A program made the position numbers and the translations under genes. A DNA stretch of 53,264 nucleotides from Hyphomicrobiales bacterium (lineage in GTDB: Bacteria > Pseudomonadota > Alphaproteobacteria > Rhizobiales > Rhizobiaceae), in assembly GCA_003577315.1 (NCBI GenBank), contig QEVK01000026.1, forward strand, positions 1 through 53,264, read 5' to 3'. The notes under the pieces were generated by a model. It made no database searches and was not told the origin of the DNA. It was given only the letters and a program-made list of their open reading frames with translations. Of the stretch, positions 25,401-33,563 are shown one piece after another. Position 1 is the first letter of the stretch, and each line of letters starts with the position of its first letter.

Positions 25401-28205
25401 GCGGAGAGCGTGCGCGCCGCGCTCGGCCAGGACATCGCCCGCATCGAGGACGCCTTCGTCAGCCATTCCGGCATCATCGCCACCCACACCAGGGCGCTGG
25501 AGAACACGCTGGCGACCGGCGCGGAGAGCGTGCGCGCCGCGCTTGGCCAGGACGTCGCCCGCATCGAGGACGCCTTCGCCAGCCATTCCGGCATCATCGC
25601 CACCCACACCAGGGCGCTGGAGAACACGCTGGCGGCCGGAGCCGAGGGCGTGCGCGCCGCGCTCGGCCAGGACGCCGCCCGCATCGAGGACGCCTTCACG
25701 CGCCATACCGGCGTGATCGAGGAGCGGACCCGCACCATGGAGAACGCGCTGCGCATCGGCGTCGACAATGTCCGCGGCGCGCTGGAGAACAGCGCCGTGG
25801 CGCTGGCCGGCTCGCTGCGCGAGAAGGTGCTGGAGGTGACGGCCACGCTCGGCGAGGAGGCCGAGAAGGTCACCGCCGACGCCGACGCCCGCCTTCTCGT
25901 GCGCACCGAGGAAATCGCGCGCACGCTCGGCGAACGCACCGGCGAGCTGGCCCAGACGCTCGGCGAGCGCACGGCCGAGATGGCACAGACGCTCAGCAAC
26001 AGCACCAGCGAGCTGGCCCGCACGCTTGGCGAGCGCACCGGCGAGCTGACCCGGGCGCTCGGCGAGCGCACCGGCGAGATCGCGCGCACGCTCGAAGACC
26101 GCGGCGGCGAGATGGCGCAGACGCTGGGCGCGCGCCTCGGCGAGTTCGAGCAGATGTTCGACGCCGCCGGGCGCCGCATCGCCGAGGGCACGCTGGCCGC
26201 CGGCGAGCAGCTTCGCAGTCACGCCGACAACGCTTCGGGCTTGTTTGCGGCCCGCGCCGCCGACATCGTCGCCTCCATCGACGCCGCCGACCACCGCATG
26301 GCCGGCCGTGCGGCCGAGTTCGCGCAGGTCTTCGCCAATGCCGAGGACGCCATCCTGGCCCGCACGCAGACGACGGCCGCCGCGCTCGGCCAGCAGGTGG
26401 ACAGCCTGGCCGCGCGCATCGACGGCAGCATCACCAATGCCGAGCAGCGGCTTGGCATCGGCGCGGTCGAGCTCGGCCAGAAGCTGAACGAGCACGTCGC
26501 GGCCGCCGAGGCCGAGCTCGCCGCCCGCGCCGAGGCGCTTGCCGGCACGTTCGACGCCGTCAGCGACCGGATCGGCCAGTCCACCGCGCAGGTGGCCGCC
26601 ACCATCGGCGACAAGACGCGCGAGCTCAACGCCCTGCTCGCGGCCCGCTCCAGCGAGCTGTCGCGCATCCTCGACGAGCGCGCCTCGCCGCTGGTGGAGC
26701 GCCTGGCCGAGAGCGGCGGCGAGTTGCAGAAGAGCCTGGAGGACGCCACCGAGCGCGCCACCGAGCGGCTGCGCCAGCAGAACGCGGCGCTCGTCAATGC
26801 GCTGGCCACCCGCACGGCCGAGACGCTCACCGCCGTCGACGCGGCCTCCAACACGCTGTCCGACAGCGTCAACACCCTGCTCGACCGGCTCGCGGCCTCG
26901 AACGACAGGCTCGACCAGCTCGTCGGCATGGCGGCCGGCAACCTCGCCAACCTCGACGACAAGATCGTCAGCACGGCCGAGCGCTTCGCCTCGAACACGG
27001 AGAAGGCGGCGCAGTCCTTCGCCTCGTCCGCGCGCCTCATCGACGCCAATGCCGGCCGCCTGACCGACCTGTCGTCGTCGACGCTCAAGGACATCGCCGG
27101 CATCGCCGCGCGCTTCGACGAGCACGCCCGCGTCCTGCAATCGGCCAGCGACCTGATCGGCTCGGCGCAGAACGACCTCGCCGCCACGCTCGACGGCCGC
27201 CGGCAGGCGCTGGAGAGCCTGGCCGGCGGCCTCGTCGCCAAGTCGCAGGACATCGAGCAGGTCATGCGCTCGTTCGAGGACCTGGTCGGCCGCGCGCTGG
27301 AGAAGGCGGAAGGGCGCACCCGCACCTCGACCGAGCAGATCCGCGCCGCCATCGCCGAGGCCGTGGACGGGGCCGCGAAGCGCTTCGCCGAGGCGACGGA
27401 GGAAATCCGCCGCACCGCCGGCACGATCCGCACCGAGCTGGAGCAGACCCGCGCCGAGGTCAAGAAGGGCGTGATGGACCTGCCCGAGGAGACGAAGCAG
27501 TCGACCACGGCCATGCGCCGCGCCGTCAGCGAGCAGATCAACGCGCTGAAGGAGCTGGCCGACATCGTGGCCAAGTCCGGCCGCGCCTTCGACGCCTCGG
27601 AGCGCAAGCCGGGCCGCGCCCCGGCGGCGCCCGCGCCCGCGCCGACGCTGACCCCGCCGCCGCCGCTCTCGCCCGCCATCGCCGCGTCCGCGCCGCTGGC
27701 CGATGCGCCGCTGCGCGGCAGCCAGGCCGCCACGGCGGTGCGCGAGCCGGAGCAGGCGCCCTCGCCCGGCTGGGTGAAGGACCTGCTGCGCGGCGCCTCG
27801 CGCGAGGATATGGCCGCCGAGCCGGCGCGTCCGGCTTCCGCGCCGGAGCGCTCGCCGCTGCATGTCGTGGAATCGCTCAACTCGCTTTCGGTCGACATCG
27901 CGCGCGCCATCGACCACGACGCCTCGATCGAGCTGTGGAACCGCTACCACCGCGGCGAGCGCAACGTCTTCACGCGCCGGCTCTACACGCTCAAGGGCCA
28001 GCAGACCTTCGAGGAGATCCGCCGCAAGTACAACTCGGACAGCGAGTTCCGCGCCGCGGTGGACCGCTACTGCCGCGACTTCGAGAAGCTGTTGCAGGAT
28101 GTCGGCCGCAACGACCGCGACAACATCATGACGCAGACCTACCTCACCTCGGACACCGGCAAGGTCTACACGATGCTCGCCCACGCCAGCGGCCGGCTGA
28201 AATAG
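22419..28205 (+). CDS. gpr: Giant coiled-coil membrane protein, Growth Pole Ring (GPR)-like
   Basis: 1928-residue protein, by length and layout the counterpart of Agrobacterium GPR, an apolipoprotein-like scaffold that forms a ring at the growing pole of Rhizobiales. The N-terminal 125 residues are Ala/Pro-rich and cytoplasmic. Two transmembrane helices lie at about 154-178 and 198-219. Then about 1500 residues of uninterrupted alpha-helical coiled coil follow, with 40-residue repeats at about 735-1125 and 11-residue repeats at about 1166-1242. A Pro/Ala linker (about 1725-1810) precedes a conserved C-terminal domain of about 110 residues (RAIDHDASIELWNRYHRGERNVFTRR and onward). The ATG at 22419 follows AGGGTGA. 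Upstream residues in frame are unconserved. The assignment rests on architecture and recalled homology. Confidence 0.85.
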   Translation: MARKATTTGNLDSEVAKELEEALDIDLFVDDGNGDLDVAGAIADFEAQISKAAEDLARDSQAAAAPAAAGAKAAGASANAKPATAAASSPNPAPSPVSSPARPSAAARKEPPPAADLRPLDPPAATPSAFAHANDDRQRDYRVLQQQMRRASPRTVYWLVSLLSLAWIAGGTVMGHLLFQPPLWAVRSLADLMAAPQLVGLIVAIVVPVILFWGFAVMIRRAQEMRIAAQSMAEVAIRLAEPEHLATERVMMVGQAVRREVQAMGEGIERTLARAVELETLVHTEVNELERAYTDNESRIRSLIDGLGSERDAVVTHAERVRASISGAHETLKEELDQASDVIRQNILGVSSRLSATISESGALLVDRINESGMSLYDAVDQRLDTITERISTSGEGFAEMLDTRIARLTQSSDEASRTLSQMLDERTTGMVSLLSGATSSLNEELDSRLESIEATLRERGQALINEFQTRAEALDTGAQKLNAALEARARQINETLVERSREIAQTFTEGKQGISALVDESKARIGSEMAELVMSTSTMLEARATDFAARLASGRDLIAQALEADLERVAEERKGFDATMTSHVERITKGRELMTRALDEDLRKLAEARAGIDAAVTGHVEKFAEGRREIAAMLDSDIERIRQARDTLDTTVTQHIQTLAQRQNDLTTAISVDVAKVEEAFDRQTNAIGEHTLELRAALNQGVEQVKGALGDEVARIDQAVAGQAGLIEERARTIEASLLAGSERLRGVLDQDIARIDEALARQQGVIEARTQTIESTLHAGADTIRNALGDDLGRIEDAFTRHAGVIDERTRALEGTLDERTRALEGALHAGAEGVRNAIGEDLAAIGATFTQQTESFREQVKTLAGTLHSGASAVRSLVEKDIVRIEEVFQKQDGAIEQRIGMLADALRMGADEVRNALGDDLTRIETAFAGHSGAIEAHTRALENTLAAGAEGVRNALGQDMARIEDTFASQSGMIAAHTRTLEDTLATGAESVRAALGQDIARIEDAFVSHSGIIATHTRALENTLATGAESVRAALGQDVARIEDAFASHSGIIATHTRALENTLAAGAEGVRAALGQDAARIEDAFTRHTGVIEERTRTMENALRIGVDNVRGALENSAVALAGSLREKVLEVTATLGEEAEKVTADADARLLVRTEEIARTLGERTGELAQTLGERTAEMAQTLSNSTSELARTLGERTGELTRALGERTGEIARTLEDRGGEMAQTLGARLGEFEQMFDAAGRRIAEGTLAAGEQLRSHADNASGLFAARAADIVASIDAADHRMAGRAAEFAQVFANAEDAILARTQTTAAALGQQVDSLAARIDGSITNAEQRLGIGAVELGQKLNEHVAAAEAELAARAEALAGTFDAVSDRIGQSTAQVAATIGDKTRELNALLAARSSELSRILDERASPLVERLAESGGELQKSLEDATERATERLRQQNAALVNALATRTAETLTAVDAASNTLSDSVNTLLDRLAASNDRLDQLVGMAAGNLANLDDKIVSTAERFASNTEKAAQSFASSARLIDANAGRLTDLSSSTLKDIAGIAARFDEHARVLQSASDLIGSAQNDLAATLDGRRQALESLAGGLVAKSQDIEQVMRSFEDLVGRALEKAEGRTRTSTEQIRAAIAEAVDGAAKRFAEATEEIRRTAGTIRTELEQTRAEVKKGVMDLPEETKQSTTAMRRAVSEQINALKELADIVAKSGRAFDASERKPGRAPAAPAPAPTLTPPPPLSPAIAASAPLADAPLRGSQAATAVREPEQAPSPGWVKDLLRGASREDMAAEPARPASAPERSPLHVVESLNSLSVDIARAIDHDASIELWNRYHRGERNVFTRRLYTLKGQQTFEEIRRKYNSDSEFRAAVDRYCRDFEKLLQDVGRNDRDNIMTQTYLTSDTGKVYTMLAHASGRLK
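24621..25733 (+). repeat. 120-bp tandem repeats inside gpr
   Basis: Nine 120-bp units (40 residues each) begin at 24621, 24741, 24894, 25014, 25134, 25254, 25374, 25494 and 25614, with a decayed copy from 25734. Copies starting 25254-25614 are the most alike (core ALENTLATGAESVRAALGQD). A single extra 33-bp unit at 24861-24893 shifts the register. Confidence 0.9.
25914..26144 (+). repeat. 33-bp (11-residue) tandem repeats inside gpr
   Basis: Seven consecutive 33-bp units start at 25914, 25947, 25980, 26013, 26046, 26079 and 26112, each encoding a variant of IARTLGERTGE. Eleven-residue periodicity is that of a hendecad coiled coil. Confidence 0.9.
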
Positions 28206-28231
28206 CGGCCGCGCACGGCGCCGGAAAACAC

Positions 28232-28259
28232 CGAAGGCGGGCCGCCAGGCCCGCCTTCG
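28232..28259. terminator. Bidirectional terminator between gpr and the Mla lipoprotein gene
   Basis: A perfect 12-bp GC-rich stem (28232-28243 with 28248-28259) closes a 4-nt loop. It is flanked by TCCGTTTC on the plus side and, read on the minus strand, GTGTTTTCC. It sits between the stops of two convergent genes. Confidence 0.65.
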
Positions 28260-28292
28260 TCCGTTTCGGGATCGGTCTTCCCTTCCGGGAGA

Positions 28293-28940
28293 TCAGAGCG
28301 CGCCGAGCACCCAGGCCACGAGGTCCCGCTGCACCTGCGCGAAGGCGCGGTCGAGCGCGGCGACATAGGCGTCGTTGCCCGACGCCCCGCCCGAGGCCAG
28401 CGGCGTCGATGCGGTGAAGCCCCGCGCGGCGCGCACCACGCCGTTGCGGTCGTTGAGCAGCTTGACGTAGAGCGAGACCTCGGCGCGCGGCGCGCCGTCC
28501 ATGCGCACCTCGAAGGCGCGGATCTCGGTGACGACCTGATAGTCGATGGCGAGCCCCTCGCCCGGCTTGCCGACGCCGCCCAACCTGCCCGTGGCCTGAA
28601 GCGCCTCGACCAGCCGCGCCTGCACGACACGCGGCAGCCGGTCGGCCCACTGCGCGCCCTTCAGGAACTCGACGGAGGCCGGGGACGGCCGCACCACGAC
28701 GCTCTCGCCGTCGAGCGCCTTCAGTGCCCCGGGCTCGGCCACCAGCACCTGCACGCGGCCGCGACGCGGCCCGGCCGCCTCGACGCGGGCGGCGGAAAGG
28801 TCGTAGGTGTCGAGCGGGGCCGGCCCGCCGCCCGGCAGCGCGGCGCAGCCCGGCAACACCATCGCGGTCAGCAAAAAAGCTCCCAGCCTCGCGCCCACCA
28901 TCGTCACCGCCGCTGCCTGATTCGTCCCGACGCCCCGCAT
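28293..28940 (-). CDS. ABC-transport auxiliary lipoprotein (PqiC/DUF330-like)
   Basis: 215-residue lipoprotein. The signal peptide ends in the lipobox LPGC (Cys32 from the first ATG; an internal ATG at 28901 would give a shorter signal of 18 residues). The mature domain has the PqiC/LptE-like pattern: a Tyr-Asp-Leu strand (LDTYDLSAA), RVQVLVAEP, a WADRLPRVVQARLVEALQ helix and YQVVTEIRAFEV. It is the last gene of an operon with MlaE, MlaF and MlaD homologues, and probably forms the outer-membrane or periplasmic partner that helps lipid movement between membranes. Confidence 0.85.
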   Translation of the reverse strand: MRGVGTNQAAAVTMVGARLGAFLLTAMVLPGCAALPGGGPAPLDTYDLSAARVEAAGPRRGRVQVLVAEPGALKALDGESVVVRPSPASVEFLKGAQWADRLPRVVQARLVEALQATGRLGGVGKPGEGLAIDYQVVTEIRAFEVRMDGAPRAEVSLYVKLLNDRNGVVRAARGFTASTPLASGGASGNDAYVAALDRAFAQVQRDLVAWVLGAL

Positions 28941-28992
28941 CCCCCATGCGGCGGCAATTGCCGTTCCGTTCTGGAGAGGCGGCGCGCCGATG

Positions 28993-30366
28993 TCAACGCC
29001 GCGACCTTCCGTCGAACTCGCGCACGGCGCCGGCCCCGCCGGTGATGATGCGCTGCGGGTTGCGCTCCAGGTCGGTGATCGCCCGTTCGATGCGGTTGAT
29101 CGAGCGCCGGGAGTCGCGCACCAGCGCCTCGACCTCGCGCAGGCCTTGGCCGGAGAAGCGCGCCAGCCCGTCGGTGATGGTGCCCATGCGGGCGTTGAGC
29201 GTGTCGGCCACCTCGCGGAACGCCTTCAGCGTGTCGGAGGCTTCCGTCATCAGCCCGCCCGCCTCGTCGGAGCCGAGCAGGCCGTCGACCTTGACGAGGA
29301 TACCGTCGATCCGCTCTGAGGCCTGCGACAGCCTGGCCGCGAGCTGGCGCGCGTCGGTGACGATGGCGTCGATGTCCTCGGCGCGGTTGCCGACCTTCTG
29401 CGCCACCTTGCCGATGTCGTTGACGGCGGCGTTGACGGTCGTGCTCGCCTGCTCGAAATTGGTCAGCGCCGTGCGCACCGAGGCCGGATCGACGCTGTCG
29501 ACGACGGCGTCGACCCGCGCCAGCGTCCTGTTGGCCGATTCGGAGAACTGGGCAATCTGCGCCACGCTCTCCTCGACGCCGCGCATGATGGCGTCGAGAT
29601 CGGTGCTGGCCTCGTTGAGGCGCGTGGTGAACTGCTCGACGTTGGCGACGGTGGTCCTGACCTGCTCGCGGTCGACCGCGCCGATCAGCTCCTCGGCGGC
29701 GGCGAGCGTCGAATCGAGCCGGCCGGAAACGGCCGTCAGCGACTGCGACAGCGAGCCGACGCTGGCGAGGAACTCGTCGATCTGGTCGGCATTGTCGCCC
29801 AGCGCCCCGGAGAAGCGCTCGACGTTCCTGATCGTCTCGGTCAGCGGGCCGCGCGCGTCGGTGGCGAAGCCCTCCAGCTCGGCCAGCACCGCGTCGGCGC
29901 GCACGAACAGGCTCTGCGCGCTTTCGAGCAGGTTGGCGACGGCCGACGGGTTGGCGGTCAGCTCGGCGATGGTGTCCTCGGCCTCGGCGAGGTCGAGCAG
30001 GTTCGGCTCGGCCGGGTTGCCGCCGCGCATCTCGATATTGGCCTGGCCGGTCAGGCCGGCAAGGCCGACATCGGCCTGCGTCGAGCGCGTCACCGGGGTC
30101 AGGCGGTCGACCTGGGCGTCGGCGATGGCGACCGACGGGTTGGACACGTCGATATAGACGCGGGTGATGTCGCCGACCTTGACGCCGTTGAACAGCACCA
30201 CGGAGCCGCGCACCAGCCCCGACGCCGAGCCGTGGATGCGGAAACGCAGCGTCGCCACCTCGCCGCGGTCGCCGAAGCCGGCCGTCCAGTAGACGAAGCC
30301 GAAGGCGGCAAGGACGGTCACCAGCGTGAAGATGCCGACGATGACGTAGTTGGCGCGTGTCTCCAT
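28993..30366 (-). CDS. mlaD: MCE-domain substrate-binding protein (MlaD-like)
   Basis: 457-residue protein with one N-terminal transmembrane helix (about residues 7-28), an MCE domain at about 38-118 (FRIHGSASGLVRGSVVLFNGVKVGDI) and a long helical/coiled-coil C-terminal region to the end. Hexameric MCE proteins form a periplasmic lipid-conducting ring or tube. The helical extension is much longer than in E. coli MlaD (about 180 residues) and resembles the needle-like PqiB/LetB or actinobacterial Mce style. It lies 6 bp downstream of the ATPase gene. Confidence 0.92.
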   Translation of the reverse strand: METRANYVIVGIFTLVTVLAAFGFVYWTAGFGDRGEVATLRFRIHGSASGLVRGSVVLFNGVKVGDITRVYIDVSNPSVAIADAQVDRLTPVTRSTQADVGLAGLTGQANIEMRGGNPAEPNLLDLAEAEDTIAELTANPSAVANLLESAQSLFVRADAVLAELEGFATDARGPLTETIRNVERFSGALGDNADQIDEFLASVGSLSQSLTAVSGRLDSTLAAAEELIGAVDREQVRTTVANVEQFTTRLNEASTDLDAIMRGVEESVAQIAQFSESANRTLARVDAVVDSVDPASVRTALTNFEQASTTVNAAVNDIGKVAQKVGNRAEDIDAIVTDARQLAARLSQASERIDGILVKVDGLLGSDEAGGLMTEASDTLKAFREVADTLNARMGTITDGLARFSGQGLREVEALVRDSRRSINRIERAITDLERNPQRIITGGAGAVREFDGRSRR

Positions 30367-30372
30367 CGCTGT

Positions 30373-31206
30373 CTAGCCCGCCGTCTTTCTGGCCTGAAGG
30401 TCGATCTGGCGCGCGCGCTTGCCGCGGAAGTAGGATTTCACCCAGGGCTCCTCGACCTGCATCATGTCCTCGATCGTGCCCTCGACCAGCACCCGCTTCC
30501 TGCCCAGAACCGCGATGCGGTCGCACACGGAGAACAGGCTGTCGAGGTCGTGCGTCACCATGTAGACGGTAAGGCCCATCGTGTCGCGCAGCTTGGCGAC
30601 CAGCTCGTCGAATTCGGCGGCGCCGATCGGGTCGAGGCCCGAGGTCGGCTCGTCGAGGAAGACGATGTCGGGATCGAGCGCCAGCGCCCGCGCCAGCCCC
30701 GCGCGCTTGATCATGCCGCCGGAAAGCTGCCACGGCAGCTTGTCGGCCGCGTCGGCCGGCAGGCCGACCAGTTCCAGCTTGAGCATGGCAAGCTCGTCCA
30801 TCAGCGCCGGCGGCAGGTCGAGATATTCGCGCATCGGCACCTGGATGTTCTCCTTCACCGTCAGGGCGGAGAACAGCGCCCCGTGCTGGAACAGCACGCC
30901 GAGCCGCATGTCGACGGCCATGCGGTCGGCCTCGTCCAGCTCGTCCACGTCGTGTCCGAACAGGGCGATCCTGCCGGAACGCTTCGGCGTCAGGCCGAGC
31001 ACGGTGCGCAGGAGCACCGACTTGCCGGTGCCGGAAGCGCCGACGAAGCCAAGGATCTCGCCGCGATAGACGTCGAGCGACAGATGGTCGAGCACCACCT
31101 TCTCGCCGAAGGCGACGGTGACGTCGCGCACGGAAAGCACGATCTCCCGCCCCGCCGGCGCGGCGCGAGGAACAGTCCGTTCGATGGTTCCCGTATCGCC
31201 CGCCAT
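30373..31206 (-). CDS. mlaF: ABC transporter ATP-binding protein (MlaF-like)
   Basis: 277-residue ATPase of a lipid transporter. Walker A is GASGTGKS, the Q-loop is in LFQHGALFSALTV, the signature LSGGM is followed by IKRAGLARALAL, Walker B is IVFLDEPTSGLDP, and the H-loop is in THDLDS. The ATG at 31206 (MAGDTGTIE) is 8 bp after the permease stop. A long open frame upstream of this ATG is antisense noise over the permease gene. Confidence 0.95.
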   Translation of the reverse strand: MAGDTGTIERTVPRAAPAGREIVLSVRDVTVAFGEKVVLDHLSLDVYRGEILGFVGASGTGKSVLLRTVLGLTPKRSGRIALFGHDVDELDEADRMAVDMRLGVLFQHGALFSALTVKENIQVPMREYLDLPPALMDELAMLKLELVGLPADAADKLPWQLSGGMIKRAGLARALALDPDIVFLDEPTSGLDPIGAAEFDELVAKLRDTMGLTVYMVTHDLDSLFSVCDRIAVLGRKRVLVEGTIEDMMQVEEPWVKSYFRGKRARQIDLQARKTAG

Positions 31207-31214
31207 CGGCCGCC

Positions 31215-32423
31215 CTAGAAATCGATCGCCACGTAGAACATGGCGAACAGGCCGTCGAGCACGATGACCACGAAGATCGACTTCACCACCGAGGCGGTGA
31301 CGTGGCGGCCGAGCGATTCGGCGCTGCCGCTGACCTTCATGCCCTCCACCGAGGCGACGATGCCGATGACGATAGCCATGAAAGGGGCCTTGATAAGGCC
31401 GGCGAAGATGGTCGACAGGTCGATGCCGGCGTGCAGCCGGTCGATGAAGGTCTCGGGCGCGATGCCGGAATAGACCCAGCACACCACCATGCCGCCGCCG
31501 AGCGCGGCCGCGTCGGCGATGACGGTGAGGCACGGCACGGCGACGACCAGCGCCACCAGGCGCGGGAACACCAGCACGCCGACCGGGTTCAGCCCGATCA
31601 CCTTCAGCGCGTCGATCTCCTCGCGCATCTTCATCGAGCCGATCTCGGCGGTGATCGCGCTGCCGGAGCGGCCGGCGACCATGATCGCGGTCAGGAGCAC
31701 GCCGAGCTCGCGCAGCGACAGGATGCCGACGAGGTCGACGATGAAGATCTCGGCGCCGAACCAGCGCAGCTGATAGGCGCCCTGCTGGGCGACGATGGCG
31801 CCGACGATGGCCGAGATCAGCACCACGACGGGGATGGCGCCGACGCCCATGCGGTCGATCTGGTGGAAGATGGCGGCGGGGTTGACGGCGTGGCCGCGCC
31901 CCAGCTTCATCTGCGCGCCGCGGATCGCCGCGCCGAGGATGTCCATGCCGTAGAGGAAATCGCGCCATGCGCCCTCGGTGGCGCGGCCGATGCTCTCCAG
32001 CCAGCGCAGGACGATGAAGGGCGGCTTCTCCCGCGCCGCGCCCGGCTGCTCCAGCGCCGGCCGCACCGCCGGCAAAAGGATCTGCGCGGCGGCCGAGGCG
32101 CCGGCGATCTCGACCGTCGCGCCCGCCGCGCGCCTTGCCGCGGCGAGGCGCTCGATCAGCCAGGCGCCGGCGGTGTCCATGCGCGAGACGGCGGAAATGT
32201 CGATCACGGTGTCGCCGGCGGCAGCCTGCGCCTCCAGCGCCCGCACGTCCTTGTCGACCAGATGGACCGAGCGCGTGTTCCAGACGCCGGAGAGCGCCAC
32301 CACGGCGCGCCCGGCCTCCTCGCGCACGGCGATGGCGGGCGCCGTGGCGGGCGACCGCGCGCGCCCTGCCGGCTCGTCTCCGCTTGCTTCCGTGCGCTCT
32401 TTGCTCAACATCGGGCGATTCAT
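31215..32423 (-). CDS. mlaE: STAS-MlaE fusion lipid ABC transporter permease
   Basis: 402-residue protein. Residues about 30-115 form a STAS-like domain (VVALSGVWNTRSVHLVD, VIDISAVSRMDTAGAWLI), and about 150-402 form the MlaE permease with five or six helices, including VGAIPVVVLISAIVGAIVAQQ and the EIGSMKMREEIDALKVIGLNP coupling region. In E. coli, MlaE and the STAS protein MlaB are separate; the fusion is common in alphaproteobacteria. It is the first gene of the four-gene operon, divergent from the dipeptide epimerase with 66 bp between them. ATG 32423 is used; ATG 32411 is the alternative. Confidence 0.92.
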   Translation of the reverse strand: MNRPMLSKERTEASGDEPAGRARSPATAPAIAVREEAGRAVVALSGVWNTRSVHLVDKDVRALEAQAAAGDTVIDISAVSRMDTAGAWLIERLAAARRAAGATVEIAGASAAAQILLPAVRPALEQPGAAREKPPFIVLRWLESIGRATEGAWRDFLYGMDILGAAIRGAQMKLGRGHAVNPAAIFHQIDRMGVGAIPVVVLISAIVGAIVAQQGAYQLRWFGAEIFIVDLVGILSLRELGVLLTAIMVAGRSGSAITAEIGSMKMREEIDALKVIGLNPVGVLVFPRLVALVVAVPCLTVIADAAALGGGMVVCWVYSGIAPETFIDRLHAGIDLSTIFAGLIKAPFMAIVIGIVASVEGMKVSGSAESLGRHVTASVVKSIFVVIVLDGLFAMFYVAIDF

Positions 32424-32489
32424 AGCGAGTCGGGCCGCCGCTGTCGAATTTGCGGCGCGCGCGTCCTTCGCCGCGAACGGAGTTCCCGC

Positions 32490-33473
32490 ATGGTGCGCAC
32501 CCTTTCCGTCGAGGCCGAGCGTTTCGCGCTCGCGGCCGCCTTCACCATCTCGCGCGGCTCGAAGACCGAGGCCGCGGTCCTGACCTGCACGATCGGGCAG
32601 GACGGTAATGCCGGGCGCGGCGAATGCGTTCCCTATGCGCGCTACGGCGAGACCGTGGACAGCGTGCGCGACGCGATCGAGGCGATGCGCGGCGACATCG
32701 CGCGCGGCATGTCGCGGCAGGAGCTGCTTGCCGCGATGAAGCCGGGGGCGGCGCGCAACGCGCTCGACTGCGCGCTGTGGGACCTGGAGGCGAAGGCGGC
32801 GGGCGTTGCGGTGGCCGCGCGCATCGGCGCGGCCTCGCCGCGGCCGCTGGAGACGGCCTACACGATCCCGCTCGGCGAGCCGGAGGCGATGGCGGCGCAG
32901 GCGCGCCTCCATGCCGGCCGGCCGCTGCTCAAGGTCAAGGTCGGCACGCCGGACGACGCCGCCCGCATCGAGGCCGTGGCGGCGGCCGCGCCGCAAAGCC
33001 GCATCATCCTCGACGCCAACGAGGGCTGGAGCGAGGACAACCTCGCCCGCCACCTCGTCGTCGCGGCGCGCTGCGGCGTGGCGCTGATCGAGCAGCCGCT
33101 GCCGGCCGGCCGGGACGAGGCGCTGCGCGCCATTTCCCGCGCGGTTCCGGTCTGCGCCGACGAGAGCGCGCACACGGCCGGCGACCTCGACGGCCTCGTC
33201 GGCCTCTACGACGCCGTCAACATCAAGCTCGACAAGGCCGGCGGGCTGACGGCGGCGCTCGATCTGCGCGAGCGGGCGCGCCGGCTCGGCTTCGGCGTGA
33301 TGGTCGGCTGCATGGTCGGCACCTCGCTCGCCATGGCCCCGGCCGTGCTCCTGGCGCAGGACGCCGATTTCGTCGATCTCGACGGCCCGCTGCTTCTGGC
33401 GCGAGACCGCGACATCGCGCTTGCCTACAGCGGATCGCTCGTCCATCCGCCCGAGCCGGCGCTGTGGGGATAG
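32490..33473 (+). CDS. Enolase-superfamily dipeptide epimerase (DgcA-like)
   Basis: 327-residue member of the muconate-lactonizing subgroup of the enolase superfamily. Catalytic features: the KVKVG lysine pair, metal ligands in ILDANEGW, ALIEQPLP and VCADESAH, and the second catalytic lysine in NIKLDKAGGL. These mark L-Ala-D/L-Glu epimerase-type enzymes of peptidoglycan peptide recycling; rhizobial relatives are also annotated as the N-acetyl-glutamate racemase DgcA. No dgcN neighbour is present, so no symbol is given. GGAG lies 7 nt before ATG 32490. Confidence 0.88.
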   Translation: MVRTLSVEAERFALAAAFTISRGSKTEAAVLTCTIGQDGNAGRGECVPYARYGETVDSVRDAIEAMRGDIARGMSRQELLAAMKPGAARNALDCALWDLEAKAAGVAVAARIGAASPRPLETAYTIPLGEPEAMAAQARLHAGRPLLKVKVGTPDDAARIEAVAAAAPQSRIILDANEGWSEDNLARHLVVAARCGVALIEQPLPAGRDEALRAISRAVPVCADESAHTAGDLDGLVGLYDAVNIKLDKAGGLTAALDLRERARRLGFGVMVGCMVGTSLAMAPAVLLAQDADFVDLDGPLLLARDRDIALAYSGSLVHPPEPALWG

Positions 33474-33563
33474 CTTTTGCCGCCCGGCATATTCCAGAAG
33501 CCGGAAAACACGGCTAAGAAACCCCATCCGGTCTCCTCACACCTCAACACAGGGAAGCAGACA

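Noticed and set aside
24621..25733. 120-bp direct repeats considered as CRISPR
   Set aside because: Period and continuous reading frame show protein repeats; no repeat/spacer alternation.
22848..28184. 1778-residue antisense open frame over gpr
   Set aside because: Codon-position mirror of a long GC-rich gene with repeats; its apparent repeats are reverse complements of the gpr repeats.
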